64,000 nucleotides of DNA from positions 3,004,771 through 3,068,770 of the forward strand of contig NZ_KV878783.1 of assembly GCF_001890765.1 (NCBI RefSeq), read 5' to 3'. The DNA is from Spirulina major PCC 6313. GTDB taxonomy: Bacteria; Cyanobacteriota; Cyanobacteriia; Cyanobacteriales; Spirulinaceae. How positions within the stretch are numbered: position 1 is the stretch's first letter; every line of letters begins with the position of its first letter. The translations under genes were made by a program, and so were the position numbers. The notes below the pieces were generated by a model. It saw only the letters and a list, made by a program, of their open reading frames with translations, did not search any database and was not told the DNA's origin. Below, in pieces: positions 16,493-24,976 of this stretch.

Positions 16493-17587
16493 AAGTTTCT
16501 TTTTCAACGCCGTCATCGCCCGATCCAATACAGCGGAATAGGTGAGTTGACCGCAGAGAATTTTGCTCATCAGGGTGGTGGCGAAGGGTTGTTTAATCCC
16601 CACGGTGTAGGCTAGTTTGGGGAACTTGTAGAAAATACCGCTCACCCGTTGGGCCAACACCATATTTTCGCCCCAACTCGCTTGGATCACTTGGCTATAG
16701 TTGGCGATCGCATCACCATCCCCCGCCTGGGCAGCGGCGATCGCTTCAGCGGCTTTCACCCCACTCCACAAGGCCGGGCGAATTCCTTCGGCGAGGAGGG
16801 GATCAGCTAAACCAGCACTATCCCCCACCAGTAGGGCGTTTTGGGTGTGGAGGGGGGCTTGGTGAGTCCAGAGATTCATCGCAGCGGGTTGAATCGTGGC
16901 GGTGCGATCGCCAAGGTAGTGCCGCAATTGTTGCTCTAGGTCGCGCTCTTTGCCTTTTCCTTCCATGGTGGCGGCACTGACGACGGTGCGATCGCCCTGG
17001 GGAAAATTCCAAATAAACCCATTTTTCACCTGACCAAAATCAAATTGGGCCAAGGTGGGTTCTGATGGTGCGTCGTTGAGATAGGCTGAGGCGGCGATCG
17101 CCGAGCGTCCACAGCCTTTTAGCCCCAGCAGCTTGGCACAGATACCCATCGCCCCATCCGCCGCAATCACATAGGTGGCCGTCAGGACTTCCCGATTGGT
17201 CGTCACTTGCCACTGGTTCCCGTCAAAACTCAACCCCGTCACCGAGGTTTGATCCTGCACCGTTGCCCCGACGGCCTCCGCTTGCTTCAGCAAAAAGGGA
17301 TCAAACACCTCCCGCTGCACCATCCACATCGGCTCCGTGCGCAACCGCACCTGCACCGGATCACCCTGTTGCCAGGTAAAGCGCACTTGATCCACATGAG
17401 CCGCGATCGCCGGTTCAAAATCAAAATCAAACCAGGCTGCGATCGCCGGCGACACCCCACCCCCACAGGGCTTACTCCGGGGTAACGCCGCTTTTTCCAA
17501 CACCAGAACCGAAAGTCCCCGTTTAGCCAGGTGATAGGCCGCCGCCCCCCCTGCTGGGCCAGCGCCCACAATAATACAGTCTGTCAT
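16478..17587 (-). CDS. Geranylgeranyl reductase family flavoprotein
   Basis: A 369-aa FAD-dependent oxidoreductase. It opens with the dinucleotide fold CIIVGAGPAGGAAAYHLAKRG, and has LPRSKPCGGGVSP (the family's PxxKxCGGG signature), ADGAMGICAKLLGL, and the second FAD motif LLVGDSAGLADPLLAEGI near residue 265. This matches the geranylgeranyl reductase family (ChlP-like), which saturates prenyl chains for chlorophyll, tocopherol or archaeal-type lipids. It lacks some length relative to ChlP (about 405 aa), so it is probably a paralogue with another substrate. Cytosolic or peripheral membrane. Confidence 0.82.
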   Translation of the reverse strand: MTDCIIVGAGPAGGAAAYHLAKRGLSVLVLEKAALPRSKPCGGGVSPAIAAWFDFDFEPAIAAHVDQVRFTWQQGDPVQVRLRTEPMWMVQREVFDPFLLKQAEAVGATVQDQTSVTGLSFDGNQWQVTTNREVLTATYVIAADGAMGICAKLLGLKGCGRSAIAASAYLNDAPSEPTLAQFDFGQVKNGFIWNFPQGDRTVVSAATMEGKGKERDLEQQLRHYLGDRTATIQPAAMNLWTHQAPLHTQNALLVGDSAGLADPLLAEGIRPALWSGVKAAEAIAAAQAGDGDAIANYSQVIQASWGENMVLAQRVSGIFYKFPKLAYTVGIKQPFATTLMSKILCGQLTYSAVLDRAMTALKKKLSPFS

Positions 17588-17738
17588 TCAGTGATCCTCT
17601 CGTTGAAATTCTCTCCGTCCTCCGCTTCATCCTGAGGACGGAAATTCTCGACCTAACGAAAGTTGTTCGTTAGAGGGGTGACGGGAAACGGTATGAGCCA
17701 GTTGCCCATCATCCCCTTGGAGCCTCAGCCTGGGTCAA

Positions 17739-18638
17739 CTACATTTGTTGAATAAAGCGACTAGATACATATCGACCCGGTGCAATTTGCGCCCAGCCGT
17801 TGGCCTGGCCAATCACATTCACCCGTGTTCCGTTGGCCAAGGTTTGGGCGACGGAATATTGCTCACCGGGGCCGGTGCGGACGTTGAGGGGTTTGGAGTT
17901 GGTGTTAATCCGGTATTGACCTTGGGCGATGCGGGGGGTCGTGGTGGTAGGTGCGGGCATTGGGCTACCCCGTAAGGCGGCTATGGTGCGGGGGCCCACC
18001 ACACCATCCACACTTAACCCGGCGTTTTGTTGAAAGCTGCGCACGGCGATGACAGTATCGTCGCCATAGTAGCCCCGGCCACTGCCGTCAGCACCATAGC
18101 TGATTGAATAGCCTTTGTTGCGCAGGAGGGTTTGCACTTCGGCCACCTGTTCGCCTTTTGACCCTTTGCCGAGGAGGCCAGTGCTGCCGCCGCTGGTGGG
18201 ACGGGATGGAGAGGGGCCGCCCACGCCGCCCGATGTGCCGCGTAATTTTGCCCAGGTATTCGGCCCGACGACTCCATCAACGGCGAGACCGGACTGTTGT
18301 TGAAATTTTCGCACGGCATCGGTGGTTTGGGGGCCGAACTTGCCCCGGCCGCCACCGTTGGCACCGTAGCTAATTTGAAACCCTTTGTTGCGCAGCAGGG
18401 TTTGCACTTCGGCGACGCTGTTGCCAGCATCACCAGGGCGGAGCACTTGGGCCAGGGCGGGGCTGGTGACGGTCATCGCCCCGGCTATCAGACCCATGGA
18501 CAGCATCGTTAAAAAGAGGCCGTGGGAGAGCGATCGCCACTGGGTCGCCTGCCAGAGTTGAATTTCACTGTAATCGTAGGTGATCCCTGCATCCACCTCA
18601 TGGGCTGCATAGGCATCGGTATAGGCCAAAATATCCAT
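17739..18638 (-). CDS. Exported protein with two peptidoglycan-binding domains and an SH3 domain
   Basis: Start at the Met at 18638 (MDILAYTDAYAAHEV). Residues about 40-64 are a hydrophobic segment ending in ALAQ, so the N-terminus is an unusually long cytoplasmic leader before an export or anchor segment. Two tandem PG_binding_1 domains follow, each with VAEVQTLLRNKG and a closing signature (FGPQTTDAVRKFQQQSG and YYGDDTVIAVRSFQQNAG). A Gly/Ser/Pro linker separates them. The C-terminal 60 residues are a bacterial SH3 domain (PLNVRTGPGEQYSVAQTL). No hydrolase domain is present, so the role is wall binding or scaffolding. Confidence 0.82.
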   Translation of the reverse strand: MDILAYTDAYAAHEVDAGITYDYSEIQLWQATQWRSLSHGLFLTMLSMGLIAGAMTVTSPALAQVLRPGDAGNSVAEVQTLLRNKGFQISYGANGGGRGKFGPQTTDAVRKFQQQSGLAVDGVVGPNTWAKLRGTSGGVGGPSPSRPTSGGSTGLLGKGSKGEQVAEVQTLLRNKGYSISYGADGSGRGYYGDDTVIAVRSFQQNAGLSVDGVVGPRTIAALRGSPMPAPTTTTPRIAQGQYRINTNSKPLNVRTGPGEQYSVAQTLANGTRVNVIGQANGWAQIAPGRYVSSRFIQQM

Positions 18639-18769
18639 AAAACCACATCCAACAAACACTAATCTCTGCACCCTTCATCGTAATCGGAAATTCCTAAGAA
18701 TCAAGGTTCTATGCTGGGAGAGTAATCCTTTGTTATCTGAATCCGGTGATTCGTCCCGTCCTGAAAACT

Positions 18770-19564
18770 ATGGCTATTTGGCAAGCTGATTTATTCCGTT
18801 GTCCCCCATCCCAGGCTGCTGATCAGCCTTTGTGGTATCTGCTCCTCACTACTCCTCAGGGGGATTTAAAAATTGACACGACGATCGCACAGGGGGCGGT
18901 GAATGGGGATTGGGTAACGGCACAGTTAGGCGCGGCGGGGATTGCGGGGACGCTGGAGGTGTTTCGACCCCAAGCGGTGGGGCTGTTGGGGGTGGCGGCG
19001 CAGCGGTTGGGGTTGACGCTGCGGGAAACGCGGCGCACTGGGGGGATTAAGCAGGTATTGTTGCAGCGTTGGGGGCCGCAATTGTTGCAAATCGAGTCTG
19101 CGCCGCCCCAAGGGATTCCCGATGCGCTGTGGGGCGATCGCTGGCGGTTTGCCTCGATTCCGGCGGGGGATTTGGATCTGTGGCGCGATCGCCCCATTCC
19201 CTATCAACTGTTTCCCAACGCTTTGGATGATGTGGCGCAATCCCTCGATCCGACGGCCCAAATTCCGGGGGTGGTGGTGGAAGGCGGACGGCGATCGCGC
19301 TCCCTCGCCCAATGGTTAGACAAGGCGAATCCCTTCGCGCTCCATTACATCCCCACGGAGGCGGGACAATCGGGGGGGCTAATTTTAGAGGCGGGTCTGT
19401 GCGATCGCTGGGTGTTCATTACCTTTGAGGATGAGGACATGGCCACAGCAGCAAGCCACTATCAACACCAGTTAACCGCCAGTCGCGGCCTCCATTTTCT
19501 CTTGGTGCAACCCGATGATTCCGGGATAACCTTTACAGGGTTTTGGCTGTTGTGCGATCGGTAA
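18770..19564 (+). CDS. Tab2/Atab2 family RNA-binding protein
   Basis: Starts at the Met at 18770 (MAIWQADLFRCP), the typical family N-terminus. The 264 residues match Tab2/Atab2, known in algae and plants for translation of photosystem I mRNA (psaB) and present in all cyanobacteria as a conserved RNA-binding protein. Seen: QPLWYLLLTTPQGD, VEVFRPQ-like LEVFRPQAVGLL, LPPNALDD-like FPNALDDVAQS, and the end GLHFLLVQPDD. The in vivo target in this organism is unknown. Its 3' end is followed by a palindromic repeat. Confidence 0.82.
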   Translation: MAIWQADLFRCPPSQAADQPLWYLLLTTPQGDLKIDTTIAQGAVNGDWVTAQLGAAGIAGTLEVFRPQAVGLLGVAAQRLGLTLRETRRTGGIKQVLLQRWGPQLLQIESAPPQGIPDALWGDRWRFASIPAGDLDLWRDRPIPYQLFPNALDDVAQSLDPTAQIPGVVVEGGRRSRSLAQWLDKANPFALHYIPTEAGQSGGLILEAGLCDRWVFITFEDEDMATAASHYQHQLTASRGLHFLLVQPDDSGITFTGFWLLCDR

Positions 19565-19600
19565 GCGGTGGCGCGTCCTGTCCCAAGGGGTTACCCCGAT

Positions 19601-19703
19601 CCGCCAAGAACTGAAGTTCTTGGCTCATAGCGAAAGTGGGCTGAAGCCCACTCTGGAACCCGTTTTAACGGGTTTTCGCTCTGAGGCGGGGATTTCAATC
19701 CCC
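19601..19703. repeat. Modular multi-arm palindromic repeat, copy 1
   Basis: Successive perfect palindromes: GCCAAGAACT (19603-19624), AGTGGGCT (19635-19652), AACCCGTT (19657-19674) and GGGGATT (19688-19703). The two middle hairpins are enclosed by a longer stem, CTCA-AGCGAAA (19624-19635) with TTTCGCT-TGAG (19674-19685), giving a cloverleaf-like fold. Related copies lie at 37843 and 61849. It sits between the convergent genes ending at 19564 and 19732 and may also terminate transcription. Confidence 0.85.
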
Positions 19704-19731
19704 GACGGGGGGTTTGGGGTGAGGGGAATGG

Positions 19732-20850
19732 TTAAACCATCAGGAAATATTGCGGATAGTGACGCATTAACCAGGCTAAACCACCGAGCAACACCGCTAA
19801 CCCCAAGAGTCCCCAGGCAAACCCGGCCTTGTGCCAGGGAATTTCTGCATATTTTTCCAAGAGGTAGAGGACGAAAAACGTGCCGCCGATCGCTTGAAAT
19901 TGTTGAATTCCCAACACCCCGCCGCCGTAGATGGCCAACAGACCAGAGGCGATGGTGACGCATTGGAGGGCGACGTAATGCCAGGGTTGACCGTGGCGAT
20001 ACCAACGAGACGACCAAATGAGCAGGCCCAAGCTATAGACGAAAGTGCCAACAAAGAGAATGCCGGGCTGGAAGAGGGCGGCAGCGGGGAGGGTGAAGTG
20101 TCCTTGGTGGAGGGGGATATAGAGGGCGATGAAACCAAGGGAACTGAGGACGGCGCGGGGGAGGGCGGCGCGGCTACGAAACCCCAAAGTATAGAGACCG
20201 GGAAAGATAGCGATCGCAAACCCCAAGGTGGCCTCGAAAGCCAGCACCGTGATGAACCCTAAAATTTTGCTATCTTGCCAGATCGCCGTCGCGCCCCAGG
20301 CCAGGGTGAGGAGGAAGGCGCAGACGGTGAAGGGATCACAGCCCAGTTTTGGATAGATTGATTTCACCGCGTTGGGGTGGGCAACATGAGACCACGCTAA
20401 ACTCGCTCCTAACCCTAAGCAGCCGGGCAAGGCTCCAAATTCATCAGGACTGCCCACCATTAACCCGATTGATCCGGCGTAGGCTAAGGCTTCATACACC
20501 ACCACGGGAATCATCATCAGAAGTGCGACTAAATACAGCCCCACGAGCCACCCGATCGCAAGAATGAGGAGGACACTGGCGATCGCCCAAATCACATTGG
20601 CAAAGGTCACCACGCCCCGCAGTTTTTGCCAAAGGCTGCGGGGGTATTGTTGGGGATGGGTGCGGTAGTAGGTGCGTTGGCTGGCGGCCACCTCAGGGGT
20701 GAGGACGGCGCGGGCTTCGAGGTCGTTGATCACCTCTAGGGCCGCGTCGCGGGTGATGGGGACAGCGTGGGCGGTGGGGGCGAGGCTTCCCGACGACAGG
20801 GTGAGGAAAAAGACCAGCACCAGCGTGAACAAAGAACGGAGTCGGAACAT
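19732..20850 (-). CDS. Polytopic membrane protein, 372 aa
   Basis: Start placed at the Met at 20850 (MFRLRSLFTLVLVFFLTLSSG), which gives a signal peptide ending near AHA. A lumenal or periplasmic helical segment of about 60 residues follows (AALEVINDLEARAVLTPEVAA). Then about nine hydrophobic helices run to the C-terminus (for example VIWAIASVLLILAIGWLVGL, FLLTLAWGATAIW, GFAWGLLGLAVLLGGLAWLM). I do not recognise a family or any active-site motif. The gene converges with the Tab2 gene. The 5' region has no neighbour on its strand. Confidence 0.65.
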   Translation of the reverse strand: MFRLRSLFTLVLVFFLTLSSGSLAPTAHAVPITRDAALEVINDLEARAVLTPEVAASQRTYYRTHPQQYPRSLWQKLRGVVTFANVIWAIASVLLILAIGWLVGLYLVALLMMIPVVVYEALAYAGSIGLMVGSPDEFGALPGCLGLGASLAWSHVAHPNAVKSIYPKLGCDPFTVCAFLLTLAWGATAIWQDSKILGFITVLAFEATLGFAIAIFPGLYTLGFRSRAALPRAVLSSLGFIALYIPLHQGHFTLPAAALFQPGILFVGTFVYSLGLLIWSSRWYRHGQPWHYVALQCVTIASGLLAIYGGGVLGIQQFQAIGGTFFVLYLLEKYAEIPWHKAGFAWGLLGLAVLLGGLAWLMRHYPQYFLMV

Positions 20851-21033
20851 GGGTAGAGGGTGGGGCGTGAATGGGATACTTGCATCTTGCAAACTGGGGC
20901 GAGGATTCTGGCGGGACTTAGGCCAGTTTGGCGATCGCCTCTGGTGATTTCCCTCCTTTCACCGAGCTACTGCCGATACACAATGTTCTAATGTTGACCC
21001 AGTCTGCATTTGATCCCTCTCTCCGTCAGGGCA

Positions 21034-21094
21034 GCGAGCTAGAAGCTCGCACTACAGAGAATTCCAGCAATGGTAGTGTGAGCCTCTGGCTCAC
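21034..21094. repeat. Paired palindromes in the intergenic region before valS
   Basis: The 370-nt stretch 20851-21220 has no gene. It holds two hairpins, GCGAGCT-AGA-AGCTCGC (21034-21050) and GTGAGCC-TCT-GGCTCAC (21078-21094), separated by a segment bounded by ACTAC and GTAGT. These resemble single arms of the larger modular repeats elsewhere. The remaining 125 nt before valS presumably hold its promoter; no specific motif was recognised. Confidence 0.7.
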
Positions 21095-21220
21095 TCAGAC
21101 TCGATCCAGATTCGCAACTTGATTTATGGATAAGCAGTAGCTTTCACCGAAGAAGCGAAAGACCTGTGGCAAAATTGATAATACATTCGCGCAAAAATTA
21201 TTCTTTTCACGCCATCCCGC

Positions 21221-24200
21221 ATGACTGCTAGTATCCCGACCCTCGCCCCGCAATACGATCCCACCACGACCGAATCCAAGTGGCAAACCCATTGGGAAAC
21301 TCAGCAGGTCTTTCATGCCCACCCCAATCCCGGCAAAGAGAGCTACAGCATTGTGATTCCGCCGCCGAATGTGACCGGGCGGCTGCATATGGGTCATGCG
21401 TTTAATACGGCCCTGATTGATACCCTGGTGCGCTACCACCGGATGCTAGGGAAAGATACCCTCTGTTTACCGGGAACCGACCACGCCAGTATTGCCGTGC
21501 AAACCATCCTCGAACGGCAATTGCGCGAAGAAGGGACCAACCGCGATGCGGTGGGGCGGGAGGAATTTCTCAAACGGGCGTGGGAGTGGCGATCGCAATC
21601 TGGAGGTGCGATCGTCGATCAACTGCGTCGCCTGGGTCTGTCGGCGGACTGGAGCCGCGAACGCTTCACCCTGGACGAGACCCTCTGCGAAGCCGTGGTC
21701 ACCGCCTTTGTCAAACTCTACGACGATGGTCTGATCTATCGCGGTAATTACCTCGTCAACTGGTGTCCCGCCTCCCAATCCGCCGTCTCCGATCTCGAAG
21801 TCGAACCTAAAGAAGTAGACGGCCACCTCTGGCATTTCCGCTACCCCCTCAGCAATGGTTCCGGCTTTGTGGAAGTGGCCACCACCCGCCCCGAAACAAT
21901 GCTCGGTGATACCGCCGTGGCGGTCAACCCCAAAGACGAACGCTATCAAGGTCTGATCGGGAAAATGCTCACCCTGCCGATTTTGGGGCGACAAATTCCC
22001 GTCATTGGGGATGACTTGGTTGATCCGGAATTTGGCACGGGCTGCGTGAAAGTGACCCCCGCCCATGACCCCAACGATTTCGAGATGGGGCAACGCCACA
22101 ACTTACCGATGATCACGATCTTGAATAAAGACGGCACAATCAATCCGTTGGGGGGGAAATTTGCCGGACAAGATCGGTTTGAGGCGCGTAAAAATGTGGT
22201 GGCAACCCTTGATGAATTGGGGGCCTTGGTGAAAGTGGAGCCCTATCACCACACGGTTCCCCATAGCGATCGCGGCAAAGTCCCCATCGAACCCCTCCTC
22301 TCCACCCAATGGTTTGTCAAAATTGACCCCCTCGCCCAAACCGCCCTCACAGAACTCGATCAACACAACTCCCCCCAATTCGTCCCGGAACGGTGGACAA
22401 AGGTGTACCGCGATTGGCTCGTGCGCCTCAAGGATTGGTGTATTTCGCGGCAACTGTGGTGGGGGCATCAAATCCCCGCCTGGTATGTGATCAACCAAAC
22501 CAACGGCAAAATCACCGACCAAACCCCCTTCATCGTGGCCCACAACGAAGCCGAAGCCTGGGAAAAAGCCAAGGCTCAGTACGGCGAGGATGTGCAGTTA
22601 GAGCGCGACCCGGATGTGCTCGATACCTGGTTTTCGTCGGGATTATGGCCCTTCTCCACCATGGGCTGGCCCGCCGAAACGGATGATTTGGCGGCCTATT
22701 TCCCCAATGCCACCTTGGTAACGGGGTTTGACATTATCTTTTTCTGGGTGGCGCGGATGACGATGATGTCCGGCTATTTCACCGGCAAAATGCCGTTTCA
22801 GGATATCTACATCCATGGGCTGGTACGGGATGAGAACGGCAAGAAAATGTCAAAATCCGCCAATAACGGCATTGATCCGCTGCTGTTGATCAATAAGTAC
22901 GGGGCCGATGCGCTGCGCTACACCTTGATTAAAGAAGTGGCCGGGGCGGGGCAAGACATCAGCCTCCAGTACGATCGCAGCACCGATGAATCGGAATCCG
23001 TGGAAGCCTCGCGCAACTTTGCCAATAAACTCTGGAATGCGGCGCGGTTTGTGATGATGAATCTGGAGGGACAAACGCCTGTCGCCCTGGGGGTGCCCGA
23101 TGCCTTGGCATTGGAATTGAGCGATCGCTGGATTCTCTCCCGCTTTTACCACACCGTCACCCAAACCCGCGACTACCTCGAACAATACGGCCTCGGCGAA
23201 GCGGCGAAGGGACTCTACGAATTCATTTGGGGTGATTTTTGCGATTGGTACATTGAACTCGTGAAACCCCGTCTCCGCGATGGGGCTGACCCTCAATCCC
23301 GCCACAGTGCCCAGCAAACCCTCGCCTACGTCCTCGAAGGAACCTTAAAACTGCTCCACCCCTTCATGCCCCACATCACCGAGGAAATTTGGCAAACCCT
23401 CACCCAGGCGGACGGGGTAACCCTCGCGACACAACCCTATCCCGTCGTGGATGAAATCCTCGCCCACCAACCAGAGGACGAGGCCCCGCCTAGCTCCGAT
23501 GCTGCTACCGCCTCGGACGAAACCGCCGCAGAACGCCCAGAGCCTGAGATCAAAATTCCAGTACGCGAGGAATACGACAATCCGGTGATTCAGTTCATCG
23601 CCGATCTTCCCTATTTCTTCAGCACCTTCACCGCCCAAAATCAGCGCCTCCTCCTCGCCGTGGCGATCGCAGGCGTTGGGTTTGTGAGTTTGAAAGTGCT
23701 GGCGAGTCTGCTCAATACCCTCGATAAAATTCCGTTCATTGCCCCCGGTTTCCAACTCGTAGGCTTTGGGGTGATTACCTGGTTCGTGATCACGCGCCTG
23801 CTGCGCAGTGAACCCCGCCGCAAGAGTTTGCAGCAGGTGCAAAGCCTCTGGAAGAGTGCGATCGGGAATGTGGAAGAACAGTGGGCCAAGGTGACACACA
23901 GTGACCCTAGCGAACCCGCTGCGACTTCTGCCCCCGCCACTGCGCCCGTTCGTCCCTATACCTTGGTGAACCCCACCTTAGAAACGGACTTTGCCTTGCT
24001 GATTGGCACAATCCGCACGGTGCGAAATCTCCGCGCTGAAGCCGATATCAAACCCGGTGTCAATGTCCCGATTTTGCTCCAAAGTGACCAAGCCAGCGAG
24101 CGCGACATTCTCACCGCTGGCCGCTACTACATCCAATCCTTAGCCAAGGGTGAAACCGTGACGATCACCTCGGCACTTTCCGAAGAATCCAGTAACCGCT

Positions 24201-24457
24201 CCTTTGGGAGTGTGTACGGGACGGTGCAGGTGCTGATTCCGTTACAGGGCTTGGTGGATTTGGATGCATTGCGCGATAAGCTCACGAAGAAGTTAAGTAA
24301 AGTAGAGAAGGAGGCGGAAAGTCTGACGGGTCGCCTCAATAATGCTAATTTTGTCAATAAAGCTCCGGAGGAGGTTGTCGAGGGTGCGCGACTAACGTTA
24401 GCAGCAGCGAATAAGCAGGCCGAGATCCTTCGCGATCGCCTCATGCGCCTTCAATAA
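21221..24457 (+). CDS. valS: Valyl-tRNA synthetase with inserted CAAD membrane domain
   Basis: Charges tRNA-Val. At 1078 aa it is longer than the usual 880-950. The catalytic core has [15 protein letters not shown] (HIGH motif, near residue 47) and [11 protein letters not shown] (KMSKS, near 541). The anticodon-binding domain runs to about 760. Between it and the C-terminal coiled coil (about 950-1078) lies an insert at about 778-895: an acidic linker, an amphipathic start ([15 protein letters not shown]), two hydrophobic helices ([20 protein letters not shown] and a second near [15 protein letters not shown]) and a basic end. This matches CAAD, the domain that anchors some cyanobacterial synthetases to thylakoid membranes. 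The frame is intact throughout. Confidence 0.95.
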   Translation: MTASIPTLAPQYDPTTTESKWQTHWETQQVFHAHPNPGKESYSIVIPPPNVTGRLHMGHAFNTALIDTLVRYHRMLGKDTLCLPGTDHASIAVQTILERQLREEGTNRDAVGREEFLKRAWEWRSQSGGAIVDQLRRLGLSADWSRERFTLDETLCEAVVTAFVKLYDDGLIYRGNYLVNWCPASQSAVSDLEVEPKEVDGHLWHFRYPLSNGSGFVEVATTRPETMLGDTAVAVNPKDERYQGLIGKMLTLPILGRQIPVIGDDLVDPEFGTGCVKVTPAHDPNDFEMGQRHNLPMITILNKDGTINPLGGKFAGQDRFEARKNVVATLDELGALVKVEPYHHTVPHSDRGKVPIEPLLSTQWFVKIDPLAQTALTELDQHNSPQFVPERWTKVYRDWLVRLKDWCISRQLWWGHQIPAWYVINQTNGKITDQTPFIVAHNEAEAWEKAKAQYGEDVQLERDPDVLDTWFSSGLWPFSTMGWPAETDDLAAYFPNATLVTGFDIIFFWVARMTMMSGYFTGKMPFQDIYIHGLVRDENGKKMSKSANNGIDPLLLINKYGADALRYTLIKEVAGAGQDISLQYDRSTDESESVEASRNFANKLWNAARFVMMNLEGQTPVALGVPDALALELSDRWILSRFYHTVTQTRDYLEQYGLGEAAKGLYEFIWGDFCDWYIELVKPRLRDGADPQSRHSAQQTLAYVLEGTLKLLHPFMPHITEEIWQTLTQADGVTLATQPYPVVDEILAHQPEDEAPPSSDAATASDETAAERPEPEIKIPVREEYDNPVIQFIADLPYFFSTFTAQNQRLLLAVAIAGVGFVSLKVLASLLNTLDKIPFIAPGFQLVGFGVITWFVITRLLRSEPRRKSLQQVQSLWKSAIGNVEEQWAKVTHSDPSEPAATSAPATAPVRPYTLVNPTLETDFALLIGTIRTVRNLRAEADIKPGVNVPILLQSDQASERDILTAGRYYIQSLAKGETVTITSALSEESSNRSFGSVYGTVQVLIPLQGLVDLDALRDKLTKKLSKVEKEAESLTGRLNNANFVNKAPEEVVEGARLTLAAANKQAEILRDRLMRLQ

Positions 24458-24490
24458 CTGCCCCCTGTTCACCCCTGACTTATCGCCCGT

Positions 24491-24940
24491 ATGTTGTATT
24501 TAGCCCAAGTGCGAAAATATTCAAGCGTAGACGGGATGGTGCTGGCTCTCTTAGCGGAGCAGACAGCGGAGCAAACCTGGGTTGTGCAACCGGCTGAACC
24601 CTTGACCGTCCACCCGGATGATCTCCCCCCCATGACCCCCACTACACCGGGCATGTTAGTCCTTGTCGAACTGGATCACAATGCCAGTCCGGTACGCATT
24701 CGTGATGCCCAGGACTGGATGCTCAAAATGTTAACCTCTTTTTCGGACTACTCCAGTCGTCTCCACTGGCTCGAAGCCCAAGAAGACAAAATCGAACAGT
24801 GGCGACAGGAATTAACGATCAAGAGCCAGGAAATGAGTATTAAAAACCTGGAACTTGAAACCCGTCGCGAACGGTTTGAAGCGGAACAGGCGGAACTCGA
24901 AAAACGCTGGCAGGCTATTCGCGATCAAGAAGAGGCCTAA
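24491..24940 (+). CDS. Coiled-coil conserved hypothetical protein, 149 aa
   Basis: The N-terminal half (MLYLAQVRKYSSVDGMVLALLAEQ) looks like a small beta-rich domain. The C-terminal half from about residue 85 is a charged coiled coil (ELTIKSQEMSIKNLELETRRE, EAEQAELEKRWQAIRDQ). There is no signal peptide. It lies between valS (33 bp upstream) and dnaB (36 bp downstream) on the same strand, so the three may share a transcript. No function is recognised. Confidence 0.68.
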   Translation: MLYLAQVRKYSSVDGMVLALLAEQTAEQTWVVQPAEPLTVHPDDLPPMTPTTPGMLVLVELDHNASPVRIRDAQDWMLKMLTSFSDYSSRLHWLEAQEDKIEQWRQELTIKSQEMSIKNLELETRRERFEAEQAELEKRWQAIRDQEEA

Positions 24941-24976
24941 TCAATTCATCTGGGTATTGGACTGCGGGACACGATA

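Noticed and set aside
21946-22543. Long antisense ORFs inside valS and other housekeeping genes
   Set aside because: They are antisense shadows of strong coding frames in G+C-rich DNA, with no RBS and no recognisable domain.
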